DNA from: a virus
Reading direction: 5' to 3' (one strand)
DNA: 41,558 nucleotides
IMG/VR virus record: IMGVR_UViG_3300010401_000051
Coordinates: 1-41,558 of that record
Numbering within the stretch: position 1 is the first letter of the stretch; each line of letters begins with the position of its first letter. Of this stretch, positions 6,693 to 15,505 are shown piece by piece. Below the pieces are notes generated by a model that saw nothing but the letters and a program-made list of their open reading frames with translations, was not told the origin of the DNA and searched no databases. The translations under genes and the position numbers were made by a program.

Positions 6693-6766
6693 TGGTTGCG
6701 AGCCGGGGAGTCGAACCCCGCTCAGAACGGCTTATGAGGCCGACCGGATCGCCGGATCTGCTCGCG
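6693..6766 (-). tRNA. Initiator-type tRNA-Met (CAT anticodon), D arm short
   Basis: The minus strand folds as a 74-nt tRNA with encoded CCA. Acceptor CGCGAGC pairs with GCTCGCA, leaving a C1-A72 mismatch, the hallmark of bacterial initiator tRNA. The anticodon loop is CTCATAA (CAT). The T arm is CGGGG-TTCGACT-CCCCG. The anticodon stem is TCGGC/GCCGT with an end U-U mismatch, so the three stacked G-C pairs next to the loop are present as GGC/GCC rather than GGG/CCC. The D arm is about 3-4 nt shorter than normal; the best pairing (GATC/GGTC) leaves little spacer. It sits exactly where the two transcription units converge. It could be functional, decayed, or an attachment-site remnant. Confidence 0.75.
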
Positions 6767-6775
6767 TCGATGATC

Positions 6776-8161
6776 CTAACTCGCGCCGGCGTCGCCCGCG
6801 AGGACGTGGTGCCAGCGCTCGATCCAGGTATATTTGAGATCATCGCTGATGACGTCGTCGATCTTCGTGTTCACCGAGAAGCCGTGGGCCGAGGCGTAGG
6901 CGTCGGGCACCCCGTCCGCGTTCGTGTCGAGCGGCGGAGACCCGCCGGACAGATCCGGCCAGCCGCCGACGTCGTCCGTCGAGTCGACGAAGAGGTTGCT
7001 CGAGGAGTTCCAGCACGCCCGCTGGGACTGGCCGAGCACGCGCCGGTCGGCTGAATCCTGGAATGGAGCACGACACCCCGCGTTCGCGTAGACGTAGGCC
7101 GGTACGTCCTTCGCCGCGACCGGGGTGATCGCCGGCGCCGAGAGCGGCGATCCGAGACGGTGACCCAGGGTCGGGACCGTGTTGCCGTTGTCGTCTCGGA
7201 CCATGTTCCAGTTGTCGCCGCTGCCGTCCGGGTTGCTCGGGTCGATATTCCCGTCGATGTAGATCTGCGCGTCGTTCGCGTCGCTCGCGATCCGGATGCA
7301 CTGGAGGCGGGGCGCCTCGATCTTCGAGTTCGGGCCGAACCTCCAGTTGTTCCCGACGATGTTCGCCCGGTTGCCGAGGTGCTCGATCGCGTAGGCTTCC
7401 TGGCCTGGGTTGAAGATGAAGTTGTAGCGGAAGTCGATGAGCGAGAGCTCGCGCGTCCCGCTCCAGCTCGGGTCCGTGAGGTGGAGACCGAGGTCTCCGG
7501 CGATCTGCATGTTCCTCTGGTTGCAGTCTCCGAGGTAGTTCTTGACGATCGAGAGGCGGTGGGCCTCGATCCCGCAGAGCAGTGCCATCGAGTGACGCAC
7601 GCGATCGAATGGAGGCGTCTTCGTAGTATGGAACGAGTGGTCGAGCCCCTCCGCCGTGATCGAGTTCGAGAGCGTGCAGTCGTGCGACAGGTACCAGATC
7701 GTGAAGTTCTCGTCGACCGACCAGGAGACGGAGAGGTGGTCCCAGATGTTGTTGTAAGTCGTCGCCCCGCCGACGTCGTTCGGGGATCCCGTGTTCATGC
7801 AGTCTCGGTTGTCCCAACCTCCGTCGGGGTCGTCCTTGTCGCCGGTCCGGATCCGGACGTACCTCATGCAACCGTCGTGCGTCTGCCAGCGGATCTCCTC
7901 TCCGGCGAAGCAGATCCCGCCAGGCGAGGTCATGCCGGCGACGTACAGCCCTGGATTCTTGATCGTCAGCGGCTTCAGGGCGTGGACGATCGTCCCCGAC
8001 ACATCGAAGACCACGATGCGCGGTCCGCTCGCCTCACATGCGGCGCGGAAGCTGCCGATCCCGCTCTCGTTGAGGTTCGTAACGCGGATCACGCTTCCGC
8101 CGCGTCCATGCGTCGTCGTCGATCCGAATCCTTCGGCGAGTGGGAATGCCGGAACGGTCAT
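6776..8161 (-). CDS. Pectate-lyase-like beta-helix protein (putative tailspike depolymerase), 461 aa
   Basis: Resembles secreted bacterial pectate lyases (PL1-like right-handed beta-helix). The N-terminus has GFGSTTTHGRGGSVIRVTNL, then SGPRIVVFDVSGTI and an asparagine/glycine-rich helix body. The central WDHLSVSWSVDENFTIW and TLSNSITAEGLDHS are typical of the lyase groove strands. The C-terminus carries a Ca-binding DTNADGVPDAYASAHGF motif, often seen in these enzymes. There is no signal peptide, consistent with a virion protein. As last gene of the tail operon, next to the hub, it is a good candidate receptor-binding depolymerase that cleaves uronic-acid polysaccharide. Substrate and catalytic arginine are not proven. 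Confidence 0.85.
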   Translation of the reverse strand: MTVPAFPLAEGFGSTTTHGRGGSVIRVTNLNESGIGSFRAACEASGPRIVVFDVSGTIVHALKPLTIKNPGLYVAGMTSPGGICFAGEEIRWQTHDGCMRYVRIRTGDKDDPDGGWDNRDCMNTGSPNDVGGATTYNNIWDHLSVSWSVDENFTIWYLSHDCTLSNSITAEGLDHSFHTTKTPPFDRVRHSMALLCGIEAHRLSIVKNYLGDCNQRNMQIAGDLGLHLTDPSWSGTRELSLIDFRYNFIFNPGQEAYAIEHLGNRANIVGNNWRFGPNSKIEAPRLQCIRIASDANDAQIYIDGNIDPSNPDGSGDNWNMVRDDNGNTVPTLGHRLGSPLSAPAITPVAAKDVPAYVYANAGCRAPFQDSADRRVLGQSQRACWNSSSNLFVDSTDDVGGWPDLSGGSPPLDTNADGVPDAYASAHGFSVNTKIDDVISDDLKYTWIERWHHVLAGDAGAS

Positions 8162-8174
8162 TTGTCGCCTCCGA

Positions 8175-11100
8175 TCATGTCGTGTAGAGGAGCGCGAAGC
8201 CGCTCGTGCCGCCCGTAGGGGCGGTCATCTCGAGGAACCGCTCCGTGCCGGACGTCGGGCAGGTGTGCTGGAGCACGAGCGTGTCGCCGACGGTGAGCGC
8301 GAGCGTATTGCTGCTGACACCGACGCCGAGCAGGTCGGCGAAGGCCGCGCCGTTCTTGGAGTAGCGGACCTTGCCGCTGCCAGGCATCCCGCCGGCGGTG
8401 AGCAGAGCGAACGAGAACGTGCCAGTCACGTCCGCCGTATAGGTCGAGCTCGAGCTGTTCGACGGCGCCGTGCTCTTGTCGACGGCCCCGAACTGGAACT
8501 GTCCGGACAGGCTGCTCGCGATGCTAGAGATCCAGACAAGGTCGAAGAGCGAATCCCAGGTGCGCCCGAGCGGGAACTCGTGGGTCGTGTGTACCTGGAT
8601 CCCGATCGTCGTCGGGACGATGCCGTGGTTCCACCGAAGGATGTCGTCGCGCAGGATCGTGAACGAGGGGCCGTGCGTCGGAGCGAGCGAGAACAGGAAC
8701 GTGTTCGTCCCGAGCGGGTCCGCGTAGACGCTCACGGTGTAGAGCGTGTTGTTCGCCGTCGGGAAGTCGGAGAAGAAGAGGCTCGCGTCCTCGGTCGTGA
8801 AGGCGATCTCGTTGTGCGGGCCGTTGACGTCCGCCCCGCGCGAGTCGCGGCGAACGAAGGAGAAGGTCGATCCAGTCGCGTCTCCCGTCCCGGTGAACTC
8901 GAGGTTCGAACTCTGGCCGTTGAGGACGCCGTCGAGCGTGACCTGTGCCGGCGGTAGCGGGCGGCTCGAGCGGTTCTGGAGGACGATCCGGTTGGTCAGC
9001 CCCGGCGCCGTATCGCCGAACCCGGAGAAGGCGTCGAGCCGGACATCATAGGTCCCGCTTCTCGGCCCGCCTGGATCGGAAGGGTCGAGGTGGCCCTCAA
9101 GGTTCGACACGTTGAGCGACCCACCGAAGATGTAGCCGTTGACGGGCTGGTCGAGGCCGCCGAGTCCCTGGACGAAGTAGACGACCTCGCCTGCCGGATG
9201 GTTCGCCGGCTGGACCGTGTCCATCACGCCACGGTAGACGTTGTGCAGCACGAGATCCGTCGTCGAGATCGCCTCGATGCCCTGGAAGAGGAGGAACTCG
9301 TCGCCGATCTGCACGAGATGGATCAGCTCCTCTCCGATGTGGTGAAGGTCGATCGGCACGCCGGCGTTGTTCGCGTCCGTCGTGAGCGACCTGAAGAGCG
9401 CGTCTCGATACGTCACGCTGATGACCGAGATGGTGACGTCGCCGCCTGCCGTCGGTCCCTGCGGCAGGTCGTTCGTGAGCGTCGCGTTGAAGATGACGCT
9501 GTCCACCTCGGACCGCTCGAGCTGGACGCCATCTGGCGCCCCGACGAGATCGATATGGTTGATGTTGATGAAATACCCGACGGCGCCGCCGAGCGGGACG
9601 GCGCCCACCCAGACGTGGTTCTCGACCTGGAGCGGGACGAGGTGGTCCGGGTTGCGGGTGTTGAGCGCGCTCGGCGCCTCGATGACGAAGTAGCGGGCGA
9701 AGGGCTGGATCCCGGCGCTGGGGTTCGACCAGAGCGTCTGGGGCGGTGCCCCGCCGCTCGCCGGATAGGTCGCGAAGGCGTCCTCGATCAGGTCGAGCCG
9801 GATCGTGCCGTCCTTCAGCTCGTCCTCCTCGGTCTTCGCGACGCGCATCGGGAGCCGGAGCGCACCGATCTTCGGATCTGTCAGCGCGACGACGTCGCCC
9901 TGGGCCACGCTCCAGAGCGCGCGGCTCGCCGTCACGGTCGCCGCGGCGCGCGGGCGCGAGAGCAGCCGGAGGTCGCGCCACGCGATCTCGTTCGCGAGGA
10001 TCGCGTCCTTGACGCCCGGGTAGGTGAGCTGCGCCTTGACGTTGTCGCCCGTGGTGAACGTCTGGCCGCCCTGGATCTTCGCGTTCGCGAGGTCCTGCGC
10101 CCACGCGCTCGACTGGACGTAGTTCTTCTGGCGGTCGAAGAAGATGAGGTTGAGCTGGTTCTGCGTCTCGGCCCAGAGACCAGGCGAGAACTTGTCGATG
10201 GAGACGAGGTTCGTCGCCTTCGAGATCTCCGTGAGAGTCGATGGATCGTAGTCGGCGCGGAGGAGCTTGATCCGGTAGAGGCCGACGGTCGGGTCGAGGA
10301 AGAGGACGCCGCCCATCTGTCGCTCGAGCTCGTGGATGACGTCTTCGCACGTCCCCGTCTGGTCCATCAGGAACGAGAATCCGTTGCGCTCTGCGGCGAG
10401 CGTGACCGCTGCGGCGCGGAAGTTCGCCACGTCGATCAGCGCGGTCGGGACGGCCCCCATCTGGGCGTCTGTGATGACCTCGTAGAGGACGTTAGGGATG
10501 CTGGCGTCGTTGCCCCCGTTGAGCGCAGCGATCCCGGGGTCGAGCCCGAGGCCGTTCGGGATGCGCCGGACCTCGATCGCGATCGGCTTCACGCTCGGCG
10601 AGTTGCCGACGTAGAAGTCCTTCAGCACGAGCGCGGCCGTGCCCGCGTAGTTCGGCGTCCGGATCGTCCCGGCGATCGCCTGCTGGAACTGGGCGAGGTA
10701 CGGGTCGATCGGCTGGTCGAGCGACCCGTCGAGAACGTCGATCTCGCCGGCGATGCCGCCGTTGCCGTTGTGGTTGCCTCCGAAGAGGTCGAGGAAGCGC
10801 GTGATCTGTATGGACGGAACGGGGCTGCCGGTAGGCGGATCGTCGACGGTCACGTCCCAGACCTTCGTGTCGCCCCAGGTGATCGAGCGGACCTCCGCCG
10901 GGCCGCGGCACAGCCCGAGGTGGATCCCGAGGAAGTACTGGAAGCCGACGACCACCGAGCTCGACTTGAAGATCGAATACTTGATGTTCGTCGTGATCGG
11001 GAGCGGCAGGAGGTTCCCGTACCAGATGACGTTCGGTCCGAGGATCTGGACGGTGCCCCAGACGAGCGGCACCGGACGCGCCTCGGTCGCCGTCGGGAAG

Positions 11101-11249
11101 GTGAAGTCGCCAAGCCCTGCCGGCCGCGCGTTATCGATCTTCGGCGCCCGCGTCAGGAGCTGCGATGCGAGGTAGAGCACCCCGCTGACCGCGACGGAGA
11201 TCGCGAGCGCGTAGAGGAAGTCGTCGATGACGAAGACTAGGAGGTTCAT
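8175..11249 (-). CDS. Tail tip / central hub protein, 1024 aa
   Basis: Largest gene. The ATG at 11249 forms TGATG with the upstream stop (a TTG one codon earlier is possible). An N-terminal hydrophobic helix (FLYALAISVAVSGVLYLA) is followed by FPTATEARPVPLVWGTVQ and IWYGNL, a signature of the large tail proteins of siphoviruses and gene transfer agents. The middle has hub-like beta domains. The C-terminal ~350 residues are beta-rich and repetitive in style, ending near a TGGTSGFALLYTT tail. Position between the DUF2163-like gene and the lyase fits a central fibre/hub contacting the cell surface. Host specificity probably resides in its C-terminus (inference). Confidence 0.8.
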   Translation of the reverse strand: MNLLVFVIDDFLYALAISVAVSGVLYLASQLLTRAPKIDNARPAGLGDFTFPTATEARPVPLVWGTVQILGPNVIWYGNLLPLPITTNIKYSIFKSSSVVVGFQYFLGIHLGLCRGPAEVRSITWGDTKVWDVTVDDPPTGSPVPSIQITRFLDLFGGNHNGNGGIAGEIDVLDGSLDQPIDPYLAQFQQAIAGTIRTPNYAGTAALVLKDFYVGNSPSVKPIAIEVRRIPNGLGLDPGIAALNGGNDASIPNVLYEVITDAQMGAVPTALIDVANFRAAAVTLAAERNGFSFLMDQTGTCEDVIHELERQMGGVLFLDPTVGLYRIKLLRADYDPSTLTEISKATNLVSIDKFSPGLWAETQNQLNLIFFDRQKNYVQSSAWAQDLANAKIQGGQTFTTGDNVKAQLTYPGVKDAILANEIAWRDLRLLSRPRAAATVTASRALWSVAQGDVVALTDPKIGALRLPMRVAKTEEDELKDGTIRLDLIEDAFATYPASGGAPPQTLWSNPSAGIQPFARYFVIEAPSALNTRNPDHLVPLQVENHVWVGAVPLGGAVGYFININHIDLVGAPDGVQLERSEVDSVIFNATLTNDLPQGPTAGGDVTISVISVTYRDALFRSLTTDANNAGVPIDLHHIGEELIHLVQIGDEFLLFQGIEAISTTDLVLHNVYRGVMDTVQPANHPAGEVVYFVQGLGGLDQPVNGYIFGGSLNVSNLEGHLDPSDPGGPRSGTYDVRLDAFSGFGDTAPGLTNRIVLQNRSSRPLPPAQVTLDGVLNGQSSNLEFTGTGDATGSTFSFVRRDSRGADVNGPHNEIAFTTEDASLFFSDFPTANNTLYTVSVYADPLGTNTFLFSLAPTHGPSFTILRDDILRWNHGIVPTTIGIQVHTTHEFPLGRTWDSLFDLVWISSIASSLSGQFQFGAVDKSTAPSNSSSSTYTADVTGTFSFALLTAGGMPGSGKVRYSKNGAAFADLLGVGVSSNTLALTVGDTLVLQHTCPTSGTERFLEMTAPTGGTSGFALLYTT

Positions 11250-12097
11250 CAATACAAGCCCGTCACGAAGAGGTTCTTGAACGGCACCCAGGCGAATCCG
11301 CCGAAGTTCTGGACCACGTCGAATTTCGCGCCGCAGTCGCCATTGATGAGGTGGTCGCAGCCCTCGACGATCTCGATCGTCTGGCCCACCGGGTCGTCGT
11401 TGAACGACTTGAGGATCACGAGGTCGTCCTGGTCCGACGTGAGGACGCTCCCCTGCTGGATCACCATCCGAGGATCGGTCGTGCCCTGGATCGCCGCGAG
11501 CCCGCCGCGGAAGAAGAATCCCGAGGCGCTGACGCCGGGGACGGTGATCCTCGTTCCGGACGGGCTCTCGTCCTGGGCCGTGCAGATCCCGGTGAACGTG
11601 TGGCCGGCCGGGTTCGCCTGGCAGGCCCCGTCATAGAGCTGGTGGTTGCAGACCGACTGGTAGGTGAAGCGCGGCAGCGTCCTCGCGAGGAACGCGTCGA
11701 CCGAGATCGCGCCGAACGTCGCGACGTGCCCGTTGTCGTCGAACGTCATCGTCTTCAGGAACCCGACGAAGATCGTCCGCGCGACCGGCGTCGGCGCCTC
11801 GTCGCGCTCGATCCGGAGGATCTTCGCCGTCACCTGGAACGGCGACGGCTTCGGCGTGTGGAGCGCGACGATCGGGTCGTCCGCGGGGAGAGTGATCTGG
11901 GTTAGGCCGAGCCGCGAGTCGGCCGACCGCGCGATGCCCTTGCGCGAGACCGCCGTCGGGACGAACGTCCTGCCGTCGACGACGATCTCGTCCTCGGCCG
12001 AGGTGTAGCGGTAGACGGTGGGCTTCCCGACGAACTCGAAGAGCTCGACCGGGCGGCTCGTCGCCGTCCCCGCCTGGAGCGTCGCGAAGTCAGTCAA
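11249..12097 (-). CDS. DUF2163 / phage BR0599-like tail protein, 282 aa
   Basis: The C-terminus has the characteristic GCDHLINGDCGAKFD...NFGGFAWVPFKNLF arrangement of the BR0599 family, and a mid-protein VCNHQLYDGACQANPAGH cysteine motif. In gene transfer agents and related siphophages this protein sits at the tail tip just upstream of the hub, and the same order is seen here. Start is TTG at 12097, preceded by GAGGTGA. The N-terminal ~150 residues are beta-rich (VELFEFVGKPTVYRYTSAED). The cysteines probably bind metal (inferred from family reports of an iron-sulfur site). Confidence 0.85.
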   Translation of the reverse strand: MTDFATLQAGTATSRPVELFEFVGKPTVYRYTSAEDEIVVDGRTFVPTAVSRKGIARSADSRLGLTQITLPADDPIVALHTPKPSPFQVTAKILRIERDEAPTPVARTIFVGFLKTMTFDDNGHVATFGAISVDAFLARTLPRFTYQSVCNHQLYDGACQANPAGHTFTGICTAQDESPSGTRITVPGVSASGFFFRGGLAAIQGTTDPRMVIQQGSVLTSDQDDLVILKSFNDDPVGQTIEIVEGCDHLINGDCGAKFDVVQNFGGFAWVPFKNLFVTGLY

Positions 12098-12136
12098 TCA
12101 CCTCACTACTTCCGTGCGACCATCGAGCCCGATCTG

Positions 12137-12832
12137 CTAGTAGGAAGGAACTTCCGTCCAGGCGACCTCGACCGACACCTCGGCCGTCCCGGCGGCTGGC
12201 CAGACGACGCGGTTGATGACGATGATGCCCTCGTTCTGGGCGAGGATGATGGGATGCTCTCCGTTCGCGACGTTCGCGGAGAAGTCGATCGACCCTGGCT
12301 GGGTCGAGAGGAGGTACTCCGTCGCCGCGGCCGCGTTGACCACGTTCGGACGTCCGGGTCCGCCGTTCGCGAACGCCTGCGTGTCGGCCGTGATCGTTCC
12401 GGCGCCGAGCGCGGCGGTCGTCGCGATCCGGATGTCGCCGTTGGTCGCGATCTTCGACGTCGGGAACGACGTCCGCATCTTGAGGTTGTTCCCGGTCGCC
12501 GTCGCCGCCGTGCCGCCCGTGTGGTTCGCGGTGTAGGAGCGGCCGATGACGGCGGCGAGCCCGAGGTTCGCGGCGGCCGCCGTGAAGGCGGCGTTTCCCT
12601 GCATCCGGACCTTGAGGAACGTGATCGCTGCGAGCGCCGTGTCACCCCATCTGAACGCGAAGAGGACGGCGTTCGCGGCGAGCGCCGCCGCGATCGTCCC
12701 GGTCTGGCTCGCGTAGCGGTAGTGGCCGAGCGCCCCGTGGTCGAGCGGACGGTTCGACTGCCGCAGCGACTTGAAGGTCGCGTCGACCTCGGCGAGGTTG
12801 GCGGGCGTCGAGCCGGACTGGAGGATCGCCAT
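12137..12832 (-). CDS. Tail/virion structural protein, 231 aa
   Basis: Between tail genes on the same strand. Ala/Gly/Thr-rich beta-type sequence, with an N-terminal MAILQSGSTPANLAEVDATF and a C-terminal strand region (EGIIVINRVVWPAAGTAEVS) that looks like a virion assembly or carbohydrate-contact domain. No enzyme motif. A 39-base gap follows it before the DUF2163-like gene. Function unknown; virion role inferred from location. Confidence 0.6.
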   Translation of the reverse strand: MAILQSGSTPANLAEVDATFKSLRQSNRPLDHGALGHYRYASQTGTIAAALAANAVLFAFRWGDTALAAITFLKVRMQGNAAFTAAAANLGLAAVIGRSYTANHTGGTAATATGNNLKMRTSFPTSKIATNGDIRIATTAALGAGTITADTQAFANGGPGRPNVVNAAAATEYLLSTQPGSIDFSANVANGEHPIILAQNEGIIVINRVVWPAAGTAEVSVEVAWTEVPSY

Positions 12833-12843
12833 GAACTACTCCC

Positions 12844-13311
12844 TTAAGTGGCAGAGGTTGCGAACTGGAACTTGACGTTGCCGGCGAGAGGGCCGCTCTT
12901 CGACGTCCACCACGCGGTCGCGCTCGTCGCCGTCATCGCCTTCGCGGTGACGTGGACCTGGTCCATCTCGGCCTCGTCCTCGAGCGTGCCCTTGCCGGTG
13001 TAGGGCCCGGCCGCCTGCTGGATGAGGATCGCCGATCCGGCGGGCGGCCCAACGAGCAGCGGGAAAGTGAACGAGCCGGAGTAGGCGGCGACCGACCCGA
13101 GGTTGATCTCGACGACCGTCAGCGCGAAGAACGGGAGGACGAGGGCGGCGAGGTCGGCGGCGGTCGCGAGCGGGAACCCACCGAGCGTCGACCCGTCCAT
13201 GCAGACGAGCGTCATCTTGTCGGTGTCGAACCAGACCTCTCGCAGGACGCCCTTCCCGAGAGCGATCTGCGCGGTCGTCCCGCCGCGGATCTGGACCTGC
13301 TTCGCAGCCAT
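12844..13311 (-). CDS. Virion structural protein with tail-fibre-like N-terminus, 155 aa
   Basis: ATG at 13311 overlaps the upstream stop (TGATG). The N-terminus KQVQIRGGTTAQIALGKGVL followed by REVWFDTDKMTLVCMDGST is a motif common at the start of phage tail-fibre and appendage proteins (the segment that docks a fibre or describes mesh-like beta repeats). The C-terminal half is a beta sandwich-like region. It is short for a fibre, so it may be an adaptor to which longer appendages attach. Confidence 0.6.
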   Translation of the reverse strand: MAAKQVQIRGGTTAQIALGKGVLREVWFDTDKMTLVCMDGSTLGGFPLATAADLAALVLPFFALTVVEINLGSVAAYSGSFTFPLLVGPPAGSAILIQQAAGPYTGKGTLEDEAEMDQVHVTAKAMTATSATAWWTSKSGPLAGNVKFQFATSAT

Positions 13312-14681
13312 CAGCCAACGCCTCCCCAGTCGGAGCTGGAGGTAACGATGTCTGCGACCGCGCCCCACTCATCGTAATCGGAGGGCGCCTCCGCCACAGA
13401 TCCCCAATCTTCGGGGATGTTGTCCTCCGGCTCGTCCCTGACGACGACGCAGGAGGTCTGGAGCTTCGCGCGACCGCGCCCCGAGTAGTCGAACTGGAAG
13501 AGGTCCGAGGCGAAGCGGACCAGCTCGAGCCACTCGACGCGAGCGACGTCGGCCAGCTCGAGCGTCACGGGCCACGGCTCATCGATCGTCAGGATCTCCG
13601 TGCCCGCGTCAACGTCGCAGACGTCCGCGGAGATCACGGTTCGGACGACCACCGTGCCGTCCACGGCAGTGACCCGGAGCGTCGCCTTGCTCTGCCGAGA
13701 GCGCACGAAGTCGAGGTAGCCCTCTCCCTGCACCGTCAGCGTGTCATCGTTCATCGCGATCCCGTCGACGAGCACGACCTCCTGCTGCATCGTCGGGACC
13801 CAGAAGGACGAGAACCGGCCGCGGAGCGCGTAGAGCAGCTCGCGCGTCTGCCAGAGCTCCGCGCGCGATACCGAGGAGAAGCCGAGCTGGAAGCCGTGCT
13901 GGTTCCGGTCCCAGTCGCTCAGGGTCCGGACGATCCCGGAGCCGTTGTCGATCACGGTGACGTTCTTCGCCCACGCCTCGTTGAGGTCGCCGCGCGGCAT
14001 GACGTTGCGGCGGTCGAAGATCACCCGTGTCCCGAGCGTCGGCAGCCCGGAGAGATCGCCGTCCGGCGCGCCGACGTCGTTCTCGAGGACCTCGTAGCGG
14101 ACCGAGACCCTCACGACGCCCATCGGCGGACGCGCGCTCGTCACGACGCCGTCGATGCGGGCGAAGCGCACCGGCGCGATCGTCGCGCCGGCCGCGTAGG
14201 CGTTGACCGTCGGCGTCGCCAGCGTCACCTGGCTCGGCGAGATCGACTGGACCGCGGCGACGTCGAACGTGTCCGCGTCGCTGAAGACGACGACGTGGCC
14301 GCCGATCCGGAAGTCGATGGATGCGGTCGACGGGACGGAGATCAGCGTCGCTCCGATCGCGGCGTCGGCCGATGTCTCGATCCCCTCGTGAAGCAGCGGC
14401 AGCGCGACGAGCCGGTCCTGCGCGCCGAAGAGGAAGTTCGACCAGCGCCGGCGCTCGGTCGAGTCGACGTCGAAGAGATACTCGAGCCGGAACGCCTGGC
14501 GCGGCCGCTTGCGGAAGGAGGATCGCTGCTCGCCGCCGCCTCCAAGCGGAACGACGGCCGTCCCGAACTCGAGCTCCTCGGCGACGGTGCCGTCCGGCTC
14601 GTGGTTGACCATGGTCGCGCGGTGGCCAGTGACCTCGAGCTCCGCCACGTCGCCGGTGTCGAACGTGAAGCCGATCTTCAT
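13311..14681 (-). CDS. Tail protein (distal tail / baseplate-type), 456 aa
   Basis: All-beta composition. The N-terminal part (MKIGFTFDTGDVAELEVTG, then FRLEYLFDVDSTERRRWSNF) resembles distal-tail or DUF2460-like proteins that ring the tail tube. A second domain around residues 260-330 (QHGFQLGFSSVSRAELWQTR, RFSSFWVPTMQQEVVLVDG) repeats that theme. The C-terminus is acidic. It lies between tape measure and hub genes, the usual position for distal tail components. The exact family is not certain. Confidence 0.6.
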   Translation of the reverse strand: MKIGFTFDTGDVAELEVTGHRATMVNHEPDGTVAEELEFGTAVVPLGGGGEQRSSFRKRPRQAFRLEYLFDVDSTERRRWSNFLFGAQDRLVALPLLHEGIETSADAAIGATLISVPSTASIDFRIGGHVVVFSDADTFDVAAVQSISPSQVTLATPTVNAYAAGATIAPVRFARIDGVVTSARPPMGVVRVSVRYEVLENDVGAPDGDLSGLPTLGTRVIFDRRNVMPRGDLNEAWAKNVTVIDNGSGIVRTLSDWDRNQHGFQLGFSSVSRAELWQTRELLYALRGRFSSFWVPTMQQEVVLVDGIAMNDDTLTVQGEGYLDFVRSRQSKATLRVTAVDGTVVVRTVISADVCDVDAGTEILTIDEPWPVTLELADVARVEWLELVRFASDLFQFDYSGRGRAKLQTSCVVVRDEPEDNIPEDWGSVAEAPSDYDEWGAVADIVTSSSDWGGVG

Positions 14682-14682
14682 G

Positions 14683-15495
14683 TCAGAACTCCTCGTCGCC
14701 GGAGAGCTCCGCCGTGACGGTCAGCCGCACGGGCGAGTAGGCGACACTCGAGGGGTCGAGCAGCGAGGAGAACGGCGTCATGACGTAGGGCAGAGTCGGC
14801 AGTCCTGGCAGAGCGAGCCCCTCGCTCGACGTGTCCGTGACGAACGTGAGCGTGACGTGACGGCGGTAGGCGTTGAAGACCTCGTAGGTCGCCGAGACGG
14901 GCGTGACGAACCGCCCGAAGTCGATCGCCGACCTCGGCAGGACGTGGATCTTGTCGAACCAGTTCGCCCCGATCGTGAGGTCGATGTCGAACGCCGGACG
15001 GCCGAGGCTGACGTGGCCGCCCGGAGGATCCCGGCCGCCGCTCGCCCACCTCGCCTGGGCGACGGCCGCCGTGATGTTCGAGACGGACAGGCCGGGCGGA
15101 GGAACTCCGGTCCGTCCGAACGTCCGACCCGGCATCGGCAAGACCCCGAGGAGGTCCGGATGGTCGATCGGGAGCACGAACGGCGTCGCGAACGGCTGGA
15201 AGAGGACGCCGGGGAGGTTCCCCGTCGAGTTCTGGATTCGCGGCGTCCCGAAGCCGCCGAGCGCGGCGATGCTCGTCGGAAGGATCTGGCCCGGGAAGAT
15301 GATCGAGGGAGAGCCGACCCTGCCGCTCGACCCGAAGCCGGTCGGGTGGATCTCCTGAACGACGTCAGGACTCCCGAAGCCACGGCTGAACGGGATGATC
15401 GAGACGCCGTCGGACGCGAGCCGGTAGCCCGGCGGAACAGTCTTCGGCCGGATCTCTTGGACGACGGACGGCGTGCCGAAAGCATCGACGCGCAA
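14683..15495 (-). CDS. Tail protein with repeated FGxP motifs, 270 aa
   Basis: The N-terminal ~100 residues contain at least four repeats of an F/V-G-T/S-P/S-x-V/I unit: FGTPSVVQEI, FGSPDVVQEI, VGSPSIIFPG and FGTPRIQN. The C-terminal ~80 residues form a beta domain (VFNAYRRHVTLTFVTDTSS, then SPVRLTVTAELSGDEEF). One base separates it from the next gene. Virion tail location is inferred from neighbours; the repeat family is not one I recognise. Confidence 0.55.
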   Translation of the reverse strand: MRVDAFGTPSVVQEIRPKTVPPGYRLASDGVSIIPFSRGFGSPDVVQEIHPTGFGSSGRVGSPSIIFPGQILPTSIAALGGFGTPRIQNSTGNLPGVLFQPFATPFVLPIDHPDLLGVLPMPGRTFGRTGVPPPGLSVSNITAAVAQARWASGGRDPPGGHVSLGRPAFDIDLTIGANWFDKIHVLPRSAIDFGRFVTPVSATYEVFNAYRRHVTLTFVTDTSSEGLALPGLPTLPYVMTPFSSLLDPSSVAYSPVRLTVTAELSGDEEF

Positions 15496-15505
15496 GGGCC
15501 GGCTC

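Noticed and set aside
9090-11240. Long plus-strand open frame of 716 codons
   Set aside because: Arg/Asp/Val-rich shadow of the tail hub gene on the opposite strand; no domain, and high GC alone explains it.
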